A stretch of 64,000 nt of DNA from Streptomyces sp. SID12488 (lineage in GTDB: Bacteria > Actinomycetota > Actinomycetes > Streptomycetales > Streptomycetaceae). The position numbers and the translations under genes are program-made. This document shows, piece by piece, positions 7,351-16,483 of this stretch. The notes under the pieces were generated by a model. It was not told where the DNA came from, did not search any database, and saw only the letters and a program-made list of their open reading frames with translations. The stretch spans positions 153,141 to 217,140 of the forward strand of contig NZ_JAAGLT010000013.1 of the NCBI RefSeq assembly GCF_010548275.1, given 5' to 3'. Position 1 is the stretch's first letter. The number at the start of each line of letters is the position of its first letter.

Positions 7351-9093
7351 CTACGGCCGCTCGCCCGGCAGCCTGACGTCCATGCTCGACAGCGTGTCCG
7401 GCGACGCCGTGAAGACGCGCAGCCGGATCCGCGTACCAGGGCGCCGGGGCACGTGGAACACCGGTCCGGGCGGCTGGAGCCGGTAGACGGCGCTCGCGCG
7501 GGCGGGCAGCGTGGCCGGCCCCCGGACCACCTTCCACCAGCGACTCATGCCCTGACCGGTGGTGAGCGTGAAATGGGGTGTGAGGGCGCTGTCGTCCACG
7601 TTCGTGACCCGGAGGGTCAGCTCCGACACGGCGCCCGGCCGGACCGTGAGCACCCTCGTCACCCGCATCCGCAGCGGCGGCGAACCCGTCGCCGCCACGG
7701 CGGCACTCGCCAGCGCCGGTACGAGGAGCAGCGCGGCCGTCGCGACCAGCGCGGGACGCCCGCGCGGACCCGACAGGAAGCGCGGCCGGGGCTGCCACGC
7801 GCCGGCGAACGACGCGGCCGGCGTGGTCACCGCGGCGGCCAGCCACAGCGGGGTCATCAGCAGGTAGTAGCCGTCCTGCGAACGCGTCGCCAGGAAGAAG
7901 GCGCACCACGGCAGCACCATGGCCGCCGGACCGAGCCGTCGCACGAACAGGACGAGCAGCGCCAGCAGGGCCCCCGTCAGCAGCATGCTCGCGTGGCTGT
8001 ACCAGGCCAGCCGGTCGCTGCCGGTGGTGTAGTACAGCGCTACGCCCACCAGGCCCTGCCCGTGGATCGTCGCGTTCTGCGTCAGCGGCAGCGCGACCCC
8101 GCCCGCCCAGGTGCGCGGTTCACTCACGACGAAGTACGTGTTGATCAGCAGCCATACGGTGACCGCCGTACCGGCGATCCGCAGCACCACCCCGGCGGCG
8201 GGCCGGGCGCCCAGCTCACCCCGGCGCACGGCGTAGATCCCGGCCAGCAGGAACGGCACGAGGAACCACGGCAGTTGCTTCGCCGCGCAGGCCGCGCCCA
8301 GACAGGCAGCCCGCGCGAGGCCGCCCCACCCGAGCCGCCCGCCCGCACCGAGCCGCGGCCAGCGCACCACCACCGGGATGAGCAGCGCGAGCCCGATGAT
8401 CGCCGGGTAGCCGAGCCGCGCGTAACTCGGCAGGAAACCGAAGCCCAGACACGCCATGGTCGCCGCCGACCGCCACGGCACCGGCAGCAGCCGCCACAGT
8501 GTCACCGCACCGACGAGCAGCGCCCCGGTCGTCACCGCGGTCGCCGCGAGCGCGCCGTGCCCGAGCCACAGGAACGGCGCGGTCAGCAGAGGGGCCAGGG
8601 GCGGGTAGCCGTACGTGAGGTCGTAGCCGCCGTTCATCGTCGGGGTCAGGGCGACGTCGGGGTTGTGCTGGAAGAGCCAAGGCCAGGGCTGCCCGTACAC
8701 CGGGTGCCCGGCGACCAGTTCGCGGGCGGCCTGCGCGGTGAGGACGCCCTCGTCGCCGCCGCCGTGGTTCAGGGCGAACGTGCACAGGGTCAGTGTCACG
8801 GCCGTGACCAGGACACACAGGTCGACGTGGGCGAGCGAACGCGTCCGGCGGACGGTCAGCGCCAGTACTCCGCAGGCCAGGATCGACAGATAGCAGAGCG
8901 AGATGACGGCGGCGACGACGGGCCGGTGGCTGGCGGCCTGCGTCCACACCGCCCGCGTACCGATGAACAGGCTGACGGTCGCGAGCAGCGTCAGGACGCG
9001 ATGCCACTGCGCGGGGGAGTCGGCCTCCGGGGCCCGGGATCGCGGAGGGGCCGTCTTCGCCGTGATGTCCGGCGCTGCTTCTGCCAAGTGCAC
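7351..9093 (-). CDS. polytopic membrane protein, glycosyltransferase-like (GT-C/GT87 type)
   Basis: 580 residues from a GTG at 9093 (no clear ribosome site). It has about 11-12 hydrophobic segments. The first large extracytoplasmic loop holds YGQPWPWLFQHNPDVALTPTMNGGYDLTYGYPP, the kind of loop seen in GT-C mannosyltransferases and DUF2029 proteins. After the last membrane segment (about residue 470) comes a soluble beta-rich C-terminal domain of about 110 residues, outside the cell. A lipid-linked sugar transferase is the likely role; donor and acceptor are unknown. It stands alone between convergent and tandem neighbours. Confidence 0.65.
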   Translation of the reverse strand: MHLAEAAPDITAKTAPPRSRAPEADSPAQWHRVLTLLATVSLFIGTRAVWTQAASHRPVVAAVISLCYLSILACGVLALTVRRTRSLAHVDLCVLVTAVTLTLCTFALNHGGGDEGVLTAQAARELVAGHPVYGQPWPWLFQHNPDVALTPTMNGGYDLTYGYPPLAPLLTAPFLWLGHGALAATAVTTGALLVGAVTLWRLLPVPWRSAATMACLGFGFLPSYARLGYPAIIGLALLIPVVVRWPRLGAGGRLGWGGLARAACLGAACAAKQLPWFLVPFLLAGIYAVRRGELGARPAAGVVLRIAGTAVTVWLLINTYFVVSEPRTWAGGVALPLTQNATIHGQGLVGVALYYTTGSDRLAWYSHASMLLTGALLALLVLFVRRLGPAAMVLPWCAFFLATRSQDGYYLLMTPLWLAAAVTTPAASFAGAWQPRPRFLSGPRGRPALVATAALLLVPALASAAVAATGSPPLRMRVTRVLTVRPGAVSELTLRVTNVDDSALTPHFTLTTGQGMSRWWKVVRGPATLPARASAVYRLQPPGPVFHVPRRPGTRIRLRVFTASPDTLSSMDVRLPGERP

Positions 9094-9222
9094 GACACCG
9101 GAACGTAATCGTGCCCGGTGTGCCGCACGCGGGTGGAGGTGAAGGGTCCGGTGTGAGGCCGGTAAGAATGTCCGCCAGTAGTCATTTATGTCGATTCGGA
9201 CGGCCTCGCGTCATGGCGTCAT

Positions 9223-12200
9223 TCAGTACACGTCCCGCACATAGCGCTTCGCCGCGATGAGCTGCTTCACGTACACACCCGCCTCGTCCTCGCTCAGACC
9301 GCCGTGTGCCACCGCGATGTCCCTCAGCGCCCGGTCCACGTCCTTGGCCATACGGGAGGCGTCGCCGCAGACGTAGAAGTGGGCGCCCTCCTGGAGCCAG
9401 TGCCACAGCTCGGGCCCGTGCTCGCGCATCCGGTCCTGGACGTAGACCTTGTTGCGCTGGTCGCGGGAGAACGCGGTGTCCAGGCGGGTCAGCGTGCCCT
9501 CGGCGACCAGGTCTGCCAGCTCGTCCTCGTAGTAGAAGTCGGTGGCGCGGTGCTGCTCGCCGAAGAACAGCCAGTTCGGCGCCGCGTGCCCGAGCGCCCG
9601 CCGCTCCTCCAGGAACCCCACGAACGGCGCCACTCCGGTACCCGGCCCGACCATCACCATCGGCGTCGAGGCGTCCCCGGGGGGCCTGAAGTACGGCGAG
9701 CGCTGCACGAAGACGGGCACCGCAGTGTCCGGCCCAGCGTCGGCCAGGAAGGGCGAGCAGACCCCGCCGCGCGGCCGGCCGTGCAGGTTCTCGTACCGCA
9801 CCACGGACACCGTCAGCGACACCCGCGCCGGGTCGACGAGCGGGCTCGACGATATGGAGTACAGCCGGGGCTGCATCCGCCGCAGCACCGTCACCCACTC
9901 CTGTGCGGACGCCCGCACCCCGTACTCGGCGACCACGTCCACGGCCTGCCGACCCCACGACCAGCGGGCCAGCCCGTCCTTGTTGTCCGACCGCATCAGC
10001 TTCTTCAACTCGCGGTTGTCCCGGGCTCGTTCGGAGACGAAGCGCAGCAGGTCGGGTGTGATCCGGGTGATGTCGAGCTGCCGGTGCAGCGCCTCGGAGA
10101 GCGAGAACTCACCGACTCCCTCCACCCGCACGCCGGTTGACGCGTCCAGTCCGGTCACGGCCAGCCATTCCGCCACCAGGGACGTGGAGTTGACGGGCCG
10201 CACCCCGAGCGCGTCACCCGCTTCGTACGTCAGTGCCGTACCGCTCGTGTCGAAGGTGAACCGGCGCACCTCCTTGGTCGCGCCGGGCAGGCTGAGCAGC
10301 CGGTTGCCGACGAGCCGGGCGGGCGAGGCGGCGGGCTTGGCGGACCGGACGGCAGGGGAGGGGACGGGAGTTGAGGCCGGGGAAGCCGTACCGCCCGCCC
10401 GCTGCTCCTGCTCGGTCTCCGTGCCCGTGGTGCCGTTCGTGGCGCTCGGGTCCAGCACGTCGAGGACCTGGTCGAGCCACGCGTCCGCCGACGGTTCGAA
10501 GTCGGGCTCGCAGTCGGTGCGCGGAGTGATCCGCACCGCCCCCAACTCGTCGAGCCGCGCGTCCAGTCGGCGCCCGTGCCCGCAGAAGTCGTCGTACGAG
10601 GAGTCGCCCAGCGCGAGTACGGCGTACCGCACGCCGTCCAGCCGTGGTGCCTGCTCCCCGGAGAGCGAGTCCCAGAAGCCGGAGCCGTTGTCGGGGGCGT
10701 CGCCGTCGCCGAACGTACTGGTGATGAAGAGGAGATCGGCACTGCGCGCGAGGGCGGTCACATCGGCCTCGTCCATGCCGACGAGCCTCGCCCGGTGCCC
10801 GCCGGCGTTCAGCCGCTCGGCCGCCGCACCGGCGAGTTCCTCGGCGTTGCCGGTCTGCGAGGCCCACAGCACGACGACCTCACGCCCGCCGACCTCGACC
10901 CCGACACCGACCCGTTCCTGCGGCGGGGCCTCCTCCGTCCTGGAGTACATGCCGGCGAGCATTCCGTTCACCCAGTCGGCGTGCTCGGCGCTGAAGGGAG
11001 CGGAGGCGGGCAGCACGGGGATTCCCGCGGCACCGGTGGGGATTCCGGCGAGGAAACCCGAGAGGTACTGGCGTTCCTGCGAGCTGAGAACGGGCGGGGG
11101 CGCGGGTGTGAACGCGAACTCCGGCACGGCGACCGGAACTTGAGGGAGAGCGGATGGAGGGGCTTCAGGGCGCTGCACCTGAGCCTCGGGCCGGTGCACC
11201 TTCACCAGGGACACCGCGCACACCTTGAACTCCGGCTGCAGGGACAGCGGATCGACCGCGTCGCTCGTCACCGCGTTGATGCTGAGGTATTCCCCGAAGA
11301 GGTCGTTCCAGTGGAAGGGCGCGAAGACGCAACCCCTCCGCACGCGGTCCGTGACGACGGCCGGCAGTACGGCCCGTCCGCGCCGCGAGGCGACCTCGAC
11401 GGAGTCGCCGTCCTCGACCCCCAACTCCCGGGCGTCCTCGGGATGCACCTCCACGAACGGCCCGGAGTTCAGCTTGTTGAGCTGGGCGACCTTCCCCGTC
11501 TTCGTCAGGGTGTGCCACTGGTGCTGCACGCGCCCGGTGTTCAGGACGAACGGGAAGTCGTCGTCGGGCAGTTCGGCGGCGGGCAGATGCGGCCGGGCGT
11601 GGAAGACGCCACGCCCGCTGGCAGTGGGGAACCGCGGTCCCGCCCCCTCCTGCTCCCGGTACCGGATGGGATTGCGCGCGGGCCCGTCCACCGAGGCCGC
11701 CGGCCACTGCACGGGAGTCTCGCGCAGCCGCTCGTAGGTGACCCCGCGAAGATCCCAGCCGGTCTTCGGGTTCCACGCCCGCTTGAGCTCCTCGAAGACG
11801 TCCTCCGCGCTTTCGTACGCGAACCCCTCGAACCCCATCGCGCGGGCGACGGCCGCGATGATCCGCCAGTCGGCCATGGCGTCGCCGGGCGGGTCGACGG
11901 CGGCCCGGGCGAGGGTGAGACCGCGCTCGCTGTTGACGAGGACGCCCTCCGCCTCGGTCCACATCGCGCCGGGCAGGACGACATCGGCGTACGCGTTGGT
12001 CTCGGTCTCGGCGAAGACGTCCTGGGTGACGACGAACTCGGCGGCCTCCAGGCCCTCGATGACCGTACGGCGGTTGGCGACCGAGGCGACCGGGTTGGTG
12101 CAGATGATCCAGCAGGCCTTGATGCGCCCCTCGGCCATCCGCCGGAACATCTCGATCGTGCCGTGCCCGGCGCCGTCCTTGCGGAGCGTGCCGGCCGGCA

Positions 12201-13353
12201 GCTCCCACAGCTCCTCGACGAACGCCCGCTCCTCGTCCACCAGCACGGACCGCTGCCCGGGAAGCCCCGGCCCCATGTACCCCATCTCCCGGCCGCCCAT
12301 CGCGTTGGGCTGCCCGGTGAGGGAGAACGGCCCGCTGCCGGGGCGGCAGATCGCGCCGGTGGCGAGATGCAGGTTGACCAGGGCGTTCGTGTTCCAGGTA
12401 CCGTGCGTGGACTGGTTGAGCCCCATGGTCCAGCAGCTCATCCACTCACCGGACGCACTGGCTTCCCCGATGATCCGCGCCGCTTCCCGGATGTCGTCCT
12501 CGGGGATGCCGGTGATCGCGGAGACGGCGTCCGGCGCGTAGTCGGCGAGGAAGGCCGGCATCTCCTCCCAGCCCTCGGTGTGGGCGGCGATGAACTCCTG
12601 GTCCGTGTACCCGTCGGCGTGCAGGAGATGGAGCAGGCCGTTGAGGAAGGCCAGATCCGTCCCGGGCCTGATCTGCAGGAACAGATCGGCCTTGGCGGCG
12701 GTGGCGGTACGCCGTGGGTCGACCACGATGAGCTTCGCCCCCGCCTTGACCCGCTCCATCATCCGCAGGAACAGGATCGGATGGCAGTCGGCCATGTTCG
12801 ACCCGATGACGAGAAAGGCGTCGGCGTGGTCGAAGTCGTCGTACGAGCCGGGCGGCCCGTCGGCGCCCAGCGACAGCTTGTATCCGGTGCCCGCGCTCGC
12901 CATACACAGCCGGGAGTTCGACTCGATCTGGTTCGTGCCCACGAACCCCTTGGCCAGCTTGTTCGCCAGGTACTGGGCCTCCAGGCCCATCTGCCCGGAC
13001 ACATAGAAGGCGACGGCGTCCGGCCCGTGCTCGTCGACGATGGCGCGCAGCCGGCGCGCGGTCTCAGCGATGGCGTCCGCGACGGGCGCGGGCACCAGCT
13101 CCTCGCCCCGGTCGTCGAGGCCGTCCCGGACCAGCGCGGTGGTCAGCCGGCCGGGTGCGCTGAGCATGTCGGCGGTGGTCGCGCCCTTGGTGCACAGCCG
13201 CCCGGCGTTCGCGGGATGCGCCTTGTCCCCGGACGCCTTGAAGACCGTACGCCGTCCGTCGGGTCCGAGCCCGACGTCCAGCACGATTCCGCAGCCCACC
13301 CCGCAGTACGAGCACACGGTCCGCACCTGCGTGGTCGTGGGGGTTGTGGTCAC
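9223..13353 (-). CDS. assimilatory nitrate reductase fused to a CysJ-type flavoprotein
   Basis: 1376 residues from the GTG at 13353, with AGAGAGG six nt upstream. The N-terminal part is a Mo-bisMGD nitrate reductase: [4Fe-4S] ligands Cys14, Cys17, Cys21 and Cys54, then a molybdopterin oxidoreductase domain and a C-terminal dinucleotide-binding domain to about 740. A flavodoxin domain follows (SQTGNAEE near 830), a Pro/Thr-rich linker (970-1025), an FAD domain and an NADPH domain ending in KRYVRDVY, as in sulfite reductase flavoprotein. One chain could thus pass electrons from NADPH to nitrate, giving nitrite. This fusion is known in Streptomyces. A GlnR-type box lies about 92 bp upstream. Confidence 0.93.
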   Translation of the reverse strand: MTTTPTTTQVRTVCSYCGVGCGIVLDVGLGPDGRRTVFKASGDKAHPANAGRLCTKGATTADMLSAPGRLTTALVRDGLDDRGEELVPAPVADAIAETARRLRAIVDEHGPDAVAFYVSGQMGLEAQYLANKLAKGFVGTNQIESNSRLCMASAGTGYKLSLGADGPPGSYDDFDHADAFLVIGSNMADCHPILFLRMMERVKAGAKLIVVDPRRTATAAKADLFLQIRPGTDLAFLNGLLHLLHADGYTDQEFIAAHTEGWEEMPAFLADYAPDAVSAITGIPEDDIREAARIIGEASASGEWMSCWTMGLNQSTHGTWNTNALVNLHLATGAICRPGSGPFSLTGQPNAMGGREMGYMGPGLPGQRSVLVDEERAFVEELWELPAGTLRKDGAGHGTIEMFRRMAEGRIKACWIICTNPVASVANRRTVIEGLEAAEFVVTQDVFAETETNAYADVVLPGAMWTEAEGVLVNSERGLTLARAAVDPPGDAMADWRIIAAVARAMGFEGFAYESAEDVFEELKRAWNPKTGWDLRGVTYERLRETPVQWPAASVDGPARNPIRYREQEGAGPRFPTASGRGVFHARPHLPAAELPDDDFPFVLNTGRVQHQWHTLTKTGKVAQLNKLNSGPFVEVHPEDARELGVEDGDSVEVASRRGRAVLPAVVTDRVRRGCVFAPFHWNDLFGEYLSINAVTSDAVDPLSLQPEFKVCAVSLVKVHRPEAQVQRPEAPPSALPQVPVAVPEFAFTPAPPPVLSSQERQYLSGFLAGIPTGAAGIPVLPASAPFSAEHADWVNGMLAGMYSRTEEAPPQERVGVGVEVGGREVVVLWASQTGNAEELAGAAAERLNAGGHRARLVGMDEADVTALARSADLLFITSTFGDGDAPDNGSGFWDSLSGEQAPRLDGVRYAVLALGDSSYDDFCGHGRRLDARLDELGAVRITPRTDCEPDFEPSADAWLDQVLDVLDPSATNGTTGTETEQEQRAGGTASPASTPVPSPAVRSAKPAASPARLVGNRLLSLPGATKEVRRFTFDTSGTALTYEAGDALGVRPVNSTSLVAEWLAVTGLDASTGVRVEGVGEFSLSEALHRQLDITRITPDLLRFVSERARDNRELKKLMRSDNKDGLARWSWGRQAVDVVAEYGVRASAQEWVTVLRRMQPRLYSISSSPLVDPARVSLTVSVVRYENLHGRPRGGVCSPFLADAGPDTAVPVFVQRSPYFRPPGDASTPMVMVGPGTGVAPFVGFLEERRALGHAAPNWLFFGEQHRATDFYYEDELADLVAEGTLTRLDTAFSRDQRNKVYVQDRMREHGPELWHWLQEGAHFYVCGDASRMAKDVDRALRDIAVAHGGLSEDEAGVYVKQLIAAKRYVRDVY

Positions 13354-13444
13354 GTGCTGCCTCTCTCCGACCTGCTCTGTCTTTCGCTGTCTCTCGCTGT
13401 TCTTCTCCATGCGGGACTGCTACCGCCGAGCGTACGAATTGCCC

Positions 13445-13460
13445 GTTACGTCGATGTCAC
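13445..13460 (-). promoter_or_regulatory. GlnR-type box upstream of the nitrate reductase
   Basis: Minus-strand GTGAC-ATCGAC-GTAAC fits the actinobacterial GlnR half-site pair gTnAC-n6-GnAAC. It lies 92 bp upstream of the nitrate reductase start, a usual place for nitrogen control of nitrate assimilation. Found by eye only. Confidence 0.55.
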
Positions 13461-13646
13461 GTGATCCGATCATGAGCGGTTACACCCGCTGCACAGCCGG
13501 AGTGTCAGTGCTGTGAGGTACGTATAGGTGTTCGGGTTTTTCTCACACAGGAGGTCGCTGAGCGTGTCGTATTGGGCCGATCGGGTGACCATGAGTAAGA
13601 ATTGGCTGATGCAGACAGTCAGTGCGAGCCAGGGCGGAGTGTGCCG

Positions 13647-14036
13647 ATGAGGAGCCACGATGTCACCGACGAACAGTGGGAGGGGCTCGCCCAGGTCGTA
13701 CCGCTCAGAGGCCGGGACGCCTGGCCGTCCGCGGTGGGCCACCGGTCGATACCCGAGGCGGCGACCGAGGCCAGGCGCCGTTTCGTCGTCCTGCGCGTCA
13801 ACGTCTTTGCGGACGCGCGCGAGGTGGCGGAGACGCTGATGGCGGGCATCCCGGTACTCCTCGACCTGACGAGCGCCGAGGCGGACACCGCCAAGCGGGT
13901 CCTCGATTTCAGCACGGGCGTCGTCTTCGGCCTCTCGAGCGGGATGCACCGGGTCGACCGGAACGTGTTCCTTCTCACCCCGCCCGGCACAGAGGTCGGG
14001 GGGCTCATGGGGGGAGCGGGGATTCCGGAGCACTGA
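13647..14036 (+). CDS. sepF: SepF-like cell division protein (short paralogue)
   Basis: 129 residues from the ATG at 13647, with GGAG seven nt upstream. It matches the C-terminal SepF domain: VNVFADAREVAETLMAGIPVLLDLTSAEADTAKRVLDFSTGVVFGLSSGMHRVDRNVFLLTP. SepF helps anchor FtsZ to the membrane in Gram-positive bacteria. This protein lacks the N-terminal amphipathic helix and long linker of the main SepF. Streptomyces carry several short SepF-like proteins, and this is probably one of them rather than the copy in the division cluster. Confidence 0.85.
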   Translation: MRSHDVTDEQWEGLAQVVPLRGRDAWPSAVGHRSIPEAATEARRRFVVLRVNVFADAREVAETLMAGIPVLLDLTSAEADTAKRVLDFSTGVVFGLSSGMHRVDRNVFLLTPPGTEVGGLMGGAGIPEH

Positions 14037-14128
14037 GACCGGCCTCGCCACGAGATCCGTCCCCCGTTCGTAGGAAGGTGCGGCGGGCGGAACGGTTCGC
14101 CTCGCGGGCGGAGGCCTACGGTCCGGAT

Positions 14129-15301
14129 ATGACCCTGTCACTGGACTTACCGCCCACTCCGTCCACCGCAGCGCAGCGGGCGGCGCGTCCCGACCGGCCG
14201 AGCGTCACCGAACTGAGGCTGTCCGCCTACGCGGGGCACCGCCGGGCCAGGTTCCCGCTCGGGCGGCTCACCCTGCTCGCCGGGCCGAGCGGCGGCGGCA
14301 AGACGACCGCGCTCAGGGCGTACGAGTCGCTGGCCCGCCTCGGCTCCGGCGCCACCGTCGGGGAGGCGTTCCCGGACCCGGCCGCCTGCGTACCGGAACG
14401 CGCCCGCCCCGACGCCCAGCGCCGGCGCGGCTTCCGTATCGGCTGTACGGCGGACGGCCCCGAGGGTCCCGTACTGCTCGACGTCGCCGTCCAGGCCGAG
14501 CCCGAACTGCGCATCGTGGGCGAGCGGTTGAGCGCCGGCGGGGTGGTCCTCCTGGAGACGGCGCTGCGCGATCCCGGCAGGCGCACCGTCCAGGCCGCCT
14601 GGCACACTGCCGGTTCGGCGTCGGTCACCCGCGCCCCGATGCCGGACGACCGGCTCGGCACGGCCCTGCTGCCGCTGCGGGTGGCCGGGAAGACGGACGG
14701 GCAGCGACAGGTCATCGCCGCCGCCGAGCAGATGGTGGTCGCCCTGCGGTCCGTCTTCGCCTGCGACCCCCGGCCCGACCGGATGCGCACGGCGGTACCG
14801 GTGAAGAGCGGGCGACTCCTGCCGGGTTGCGACAACCTGGCCGAGGTCCTCTGGCGCACCGGGGTGGAATGCACCATCCGGCACGGGCTCTTGGTCGCCG
14901 CCGTCCGCGAGGGCTGCGCCGGCCCGGTCACGGACGTACGGGCCGACCGGATCGCCGACGGTCGCGTCCGTGCCGTACTCGACCGGGGCGACGGTCCGCT
15001 CACCCACTTCGGCAGGCTGGGTGACGGCGAGTTGAGGTACGCGGGCCTGGCGCTGGTCCTGCTGACCGGCCCCGGTGTGCTGGCTGTCGACCAGCCCTGC
15101 GAGGTACCCGACGCCCTTCAGACGCTCACGGTCCTGGCTGACGGCTTCGACCGGTCCCTGGACGTACGGCAGCGCGACCAACTCCTGCGACTGGCGGCGC
15201 GTATGTGCGACCGAGGGCACATCCGCCTCATCGGTACGGTGAGCGACGCGTCGTGGGTGGAGGGGGTGGAGGGGGTGACGGTGGTAGACCTGAAGCCGTG
15301 A
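14129..15301 (+). CDS. AAA/ABC-type ATPase-like protein
   Basis: 390 residues. A P-loop (GPSGGGKTT) sits near residue 50 after a strand reading RFPLGRLTLLAG, as in RecF/OLD-like ATPases that attach the nucleotide fold to their own domain. A later LVLLTGPGVLAVDQPCEVPD is a possible Walker B region, and a LGDGELRYAGLAL segment resembles an ABC signature helix. It has no transmembrane segments. Its stop overlaps the start of the MazG-like gene (GTGA), so the two are probably translated together. Function unknown; a role in DNA or nucleotide metabolism is a guess from the neighbour. Confidence 0.7.
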   Translation: MTLSLDLPPTPSTAAQRAARPDRPSVTELRLSAYAGHRRARFPLGRLTLLAGPSGGGKTTALRAYESLARLGSGATVGEAFPDPAACVPERARPDAQRRRGFRIGCTADGPEGPVLLDVAVQAEPELRIVGERLSAGGVVLLETALRDPGRRTVQAAWHTAGSASVTRAPMPDDRLGTALLPLRVAGKTDGQRQVIAAAEQMVVALRSVFACDPRPDRMRTAVPVKSGRLLPGCDNLAEVLWRTGVECTIRHGLLVAAVREGCAGPVTDVRADRIADGRVRAVLDRGDGPLTHFGRLGDGELRYAGLALVLLTGPGVLAVDQPCEVPDALQTLTVLADGFDRSLDVRQRDQLLRLAARMCDRGHIRLIGTVSDASWVEGVEGVTVVDLKP

Positions 15302-15699
15302 CAGACCAGGAGCACGCTGACGGCTTCGAGCAGCCCGAACACCAGGATGAACAGCCCGAACACCGGGAGCGCGGCGACCGGTTGGATGTGGCGAAACTCC
15401 AGCGCAGGCTGGCCGACTTCGCGGCGGCGCGGAACTGGCAGCCGTTCCACACCCCCAAGAACCTCGCCGCCGCGCTCAGCGTGGAGGCGTCCGAACTGGT
15501 CGAGATCTTCCAGTGGTTGACGCCCGAGGAGTCGGCACGGGTGATGGACGACCCGGACACCGCCCACCGCGTGACGGACGAGGTCGCGGACGTGCTCGCG
15601 TATCTGCTCCAACTGTGCGAGGTGCTCGGGATCGACGCGCTGACGGCCCTCGACGCGAAGATCGACCGCAACGAACTGAGGTTCCCGACAAAGGAATAG
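15298..15699 (+). CDS. MazG-like nucleotide pyrophosphohydrolase
   Basis: 133 residues from the GTG at 15298, which overlaps the preceding stop. The MazG/RS21-C6 fold is clear: metal-binding helices EASELVEIFQWL and DEVADVLAYLLQLCEVLGID. It probably hydrolyses non-canonical or excess (d)NTPs to monophosphates. The first 25 residues are a Glu/His/Gln-rich tail with low conservation. Translational coupling to the upstream ATPase suggests joint action. Confidence 0.87.
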   Translation: MTDQEHADGFEQPEHQDEQPEHRERGDRLDVAKLQRRLADFAAARNWQPFHTPKNLAAALSVEASELVEIFQWLTPEESARVMDDPDTAHRVTDEVADVLAYLLQLCEVLGIDALTALDAKIDRNELRFPTKE

Positions 15700-15858
15700 T
15701 TACTCTACGGAGTCAAACTGCGGTCCGTTCCCTATTTGTTGTCCGCAGATTTCCGCCTTCCTCTGGCTTTTCGTCCCACAGCACTTCACTCTGGGTAGTG
15801 GACGGTGGAGTTCGGGCGGACGTGCGAACAGCGCGTCGGGGACAGACTGGGGCAGCGC

Positions 15859-16332
15859 ATGGATGCGGTGCGGCTCATCCTGACGAGTAGACGCGCCCTC
15901 GCGAGCAGCGACGGTGTGTCTCAGACCTTGAAGGAGGTGTGGCAGGCGCAGGCCCTCGCGCAGGCGATAGGCAGCCGCCTCGCGGTCAACGGGCCACCCG
16001 AACTGCGGGGCGAGGCGCTGGGGTTGACCGAACTGGCGGGCCGGGGCTGCGGAGTCCTGGATGAACCGCCCCTCGCCGCAGGCGCGTTACGTGCGGCCCA
16101 GCTCACCGAGCTGGGCGACGCCCGCCACGCTCTCCTCTGCCTCGGCGCCCTCCTCGGCGAGGCGGGCATGGCCCTGGTCGGCATCGCCAGCGCAGCGGAC
16201 GACGAGACGACGTACTGGCAGTGCATGGAATCGATCGACGCGGCGGACGAGTCCCGCGACCGCGTCCTGGAGATGCTCCGCAAACTGGCGGCCAGGGAGG
16301 CGGCGGGGGGAGCGGAGCGGGTGGCCGGATAG
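15859..16332 (+). CDS. DUF6099-type conserved protein
   Basis: 157 residues from the ATG at 15859; a GTG at 15805 in frame is the alternative. Mostly alpha-helical, without membrane segments. Conserved-looking parts are WQAQALAQAIGSRLAVNGPPELRGEALGL and the GMALVGIASAADDETTYWQCMESIDAADESRDRVLEML helix pair. It resembles the Streptomyces family DUF6099 from memory. No function is known. It is followed by a dispersed repeat with a terminator-like hairpin. Confidence 0.65.
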   Translation: MDAVRLILTSRRALASSDGVSQTLKEVWQAQALAQAIGSRLAVNGPPELRGEALGLTELAGRGCGVLDEPPLAAGALRAAQLTELGDARHALLCLGALLGEAGMALVGIASAADDETTYWQCMESIDAADESRDRVLEMLRKLAAREAAGGAERVAG

Positions 16333-16339
16333 GCGGTTC

Positions 16340-16423
16340 GTTCGGCGCGGGCCGGTGGGGGCTGATCGCGCCCGCGCGGCGGAGCCCCAGGTGGATACAG
16401 CCCCGCGCCCCTTTCGGGGCGCG
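16340..16423. repeat. dispersed intergenic repeat ending in a hairpin
   Basis: On the minus strand this reads like the common Streptomyces element GCGCGGGGCTGTAT...GGCTCCGCCGCG...CGATCAGCCCC. A related copy lies on the plus strand at 30719-30830. It sits directly after the DUF6099-type gene. Confidence 0.55.
16404..16423 (+). terminator. terminator-like hairpin after the DUF6099-type gene
   Basis: Perfect 8-bp stem CGCGCCCC / GGGGCGCG with a TTTC loop, part of the dispersed repeat. No U-run follows, as is usual in Streptomyces. Confidence 0.5.
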
Positions 16424-16451
16424 TTGCGCGCCCGACTCTCCGCCTGGCAGG

Positions 16452-16475
16452 GGGCCGAGCCCGGCGGCTCGGCCC
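16452..16475 (-). terminator. terminator-like hairpin after the small peptide gene
   Basis: Perfect 9-bp stem GGGCCGAGC / GCTCGGCCC with a 6-nt loop. It lies 9 nt beyond the stop of the 56-residue minus-strand frame and so supports transcription of that frame. Confidence 0.5.
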
Positions 16476-16483
16476 GGGCAATT

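Noticed and set aside
10576..13464. 962-residue plus-strand frame opposite the nitrate reductase
   Set aside because: Antisense shadow; the minus strand has every catalytic motif of nitrate reductase.
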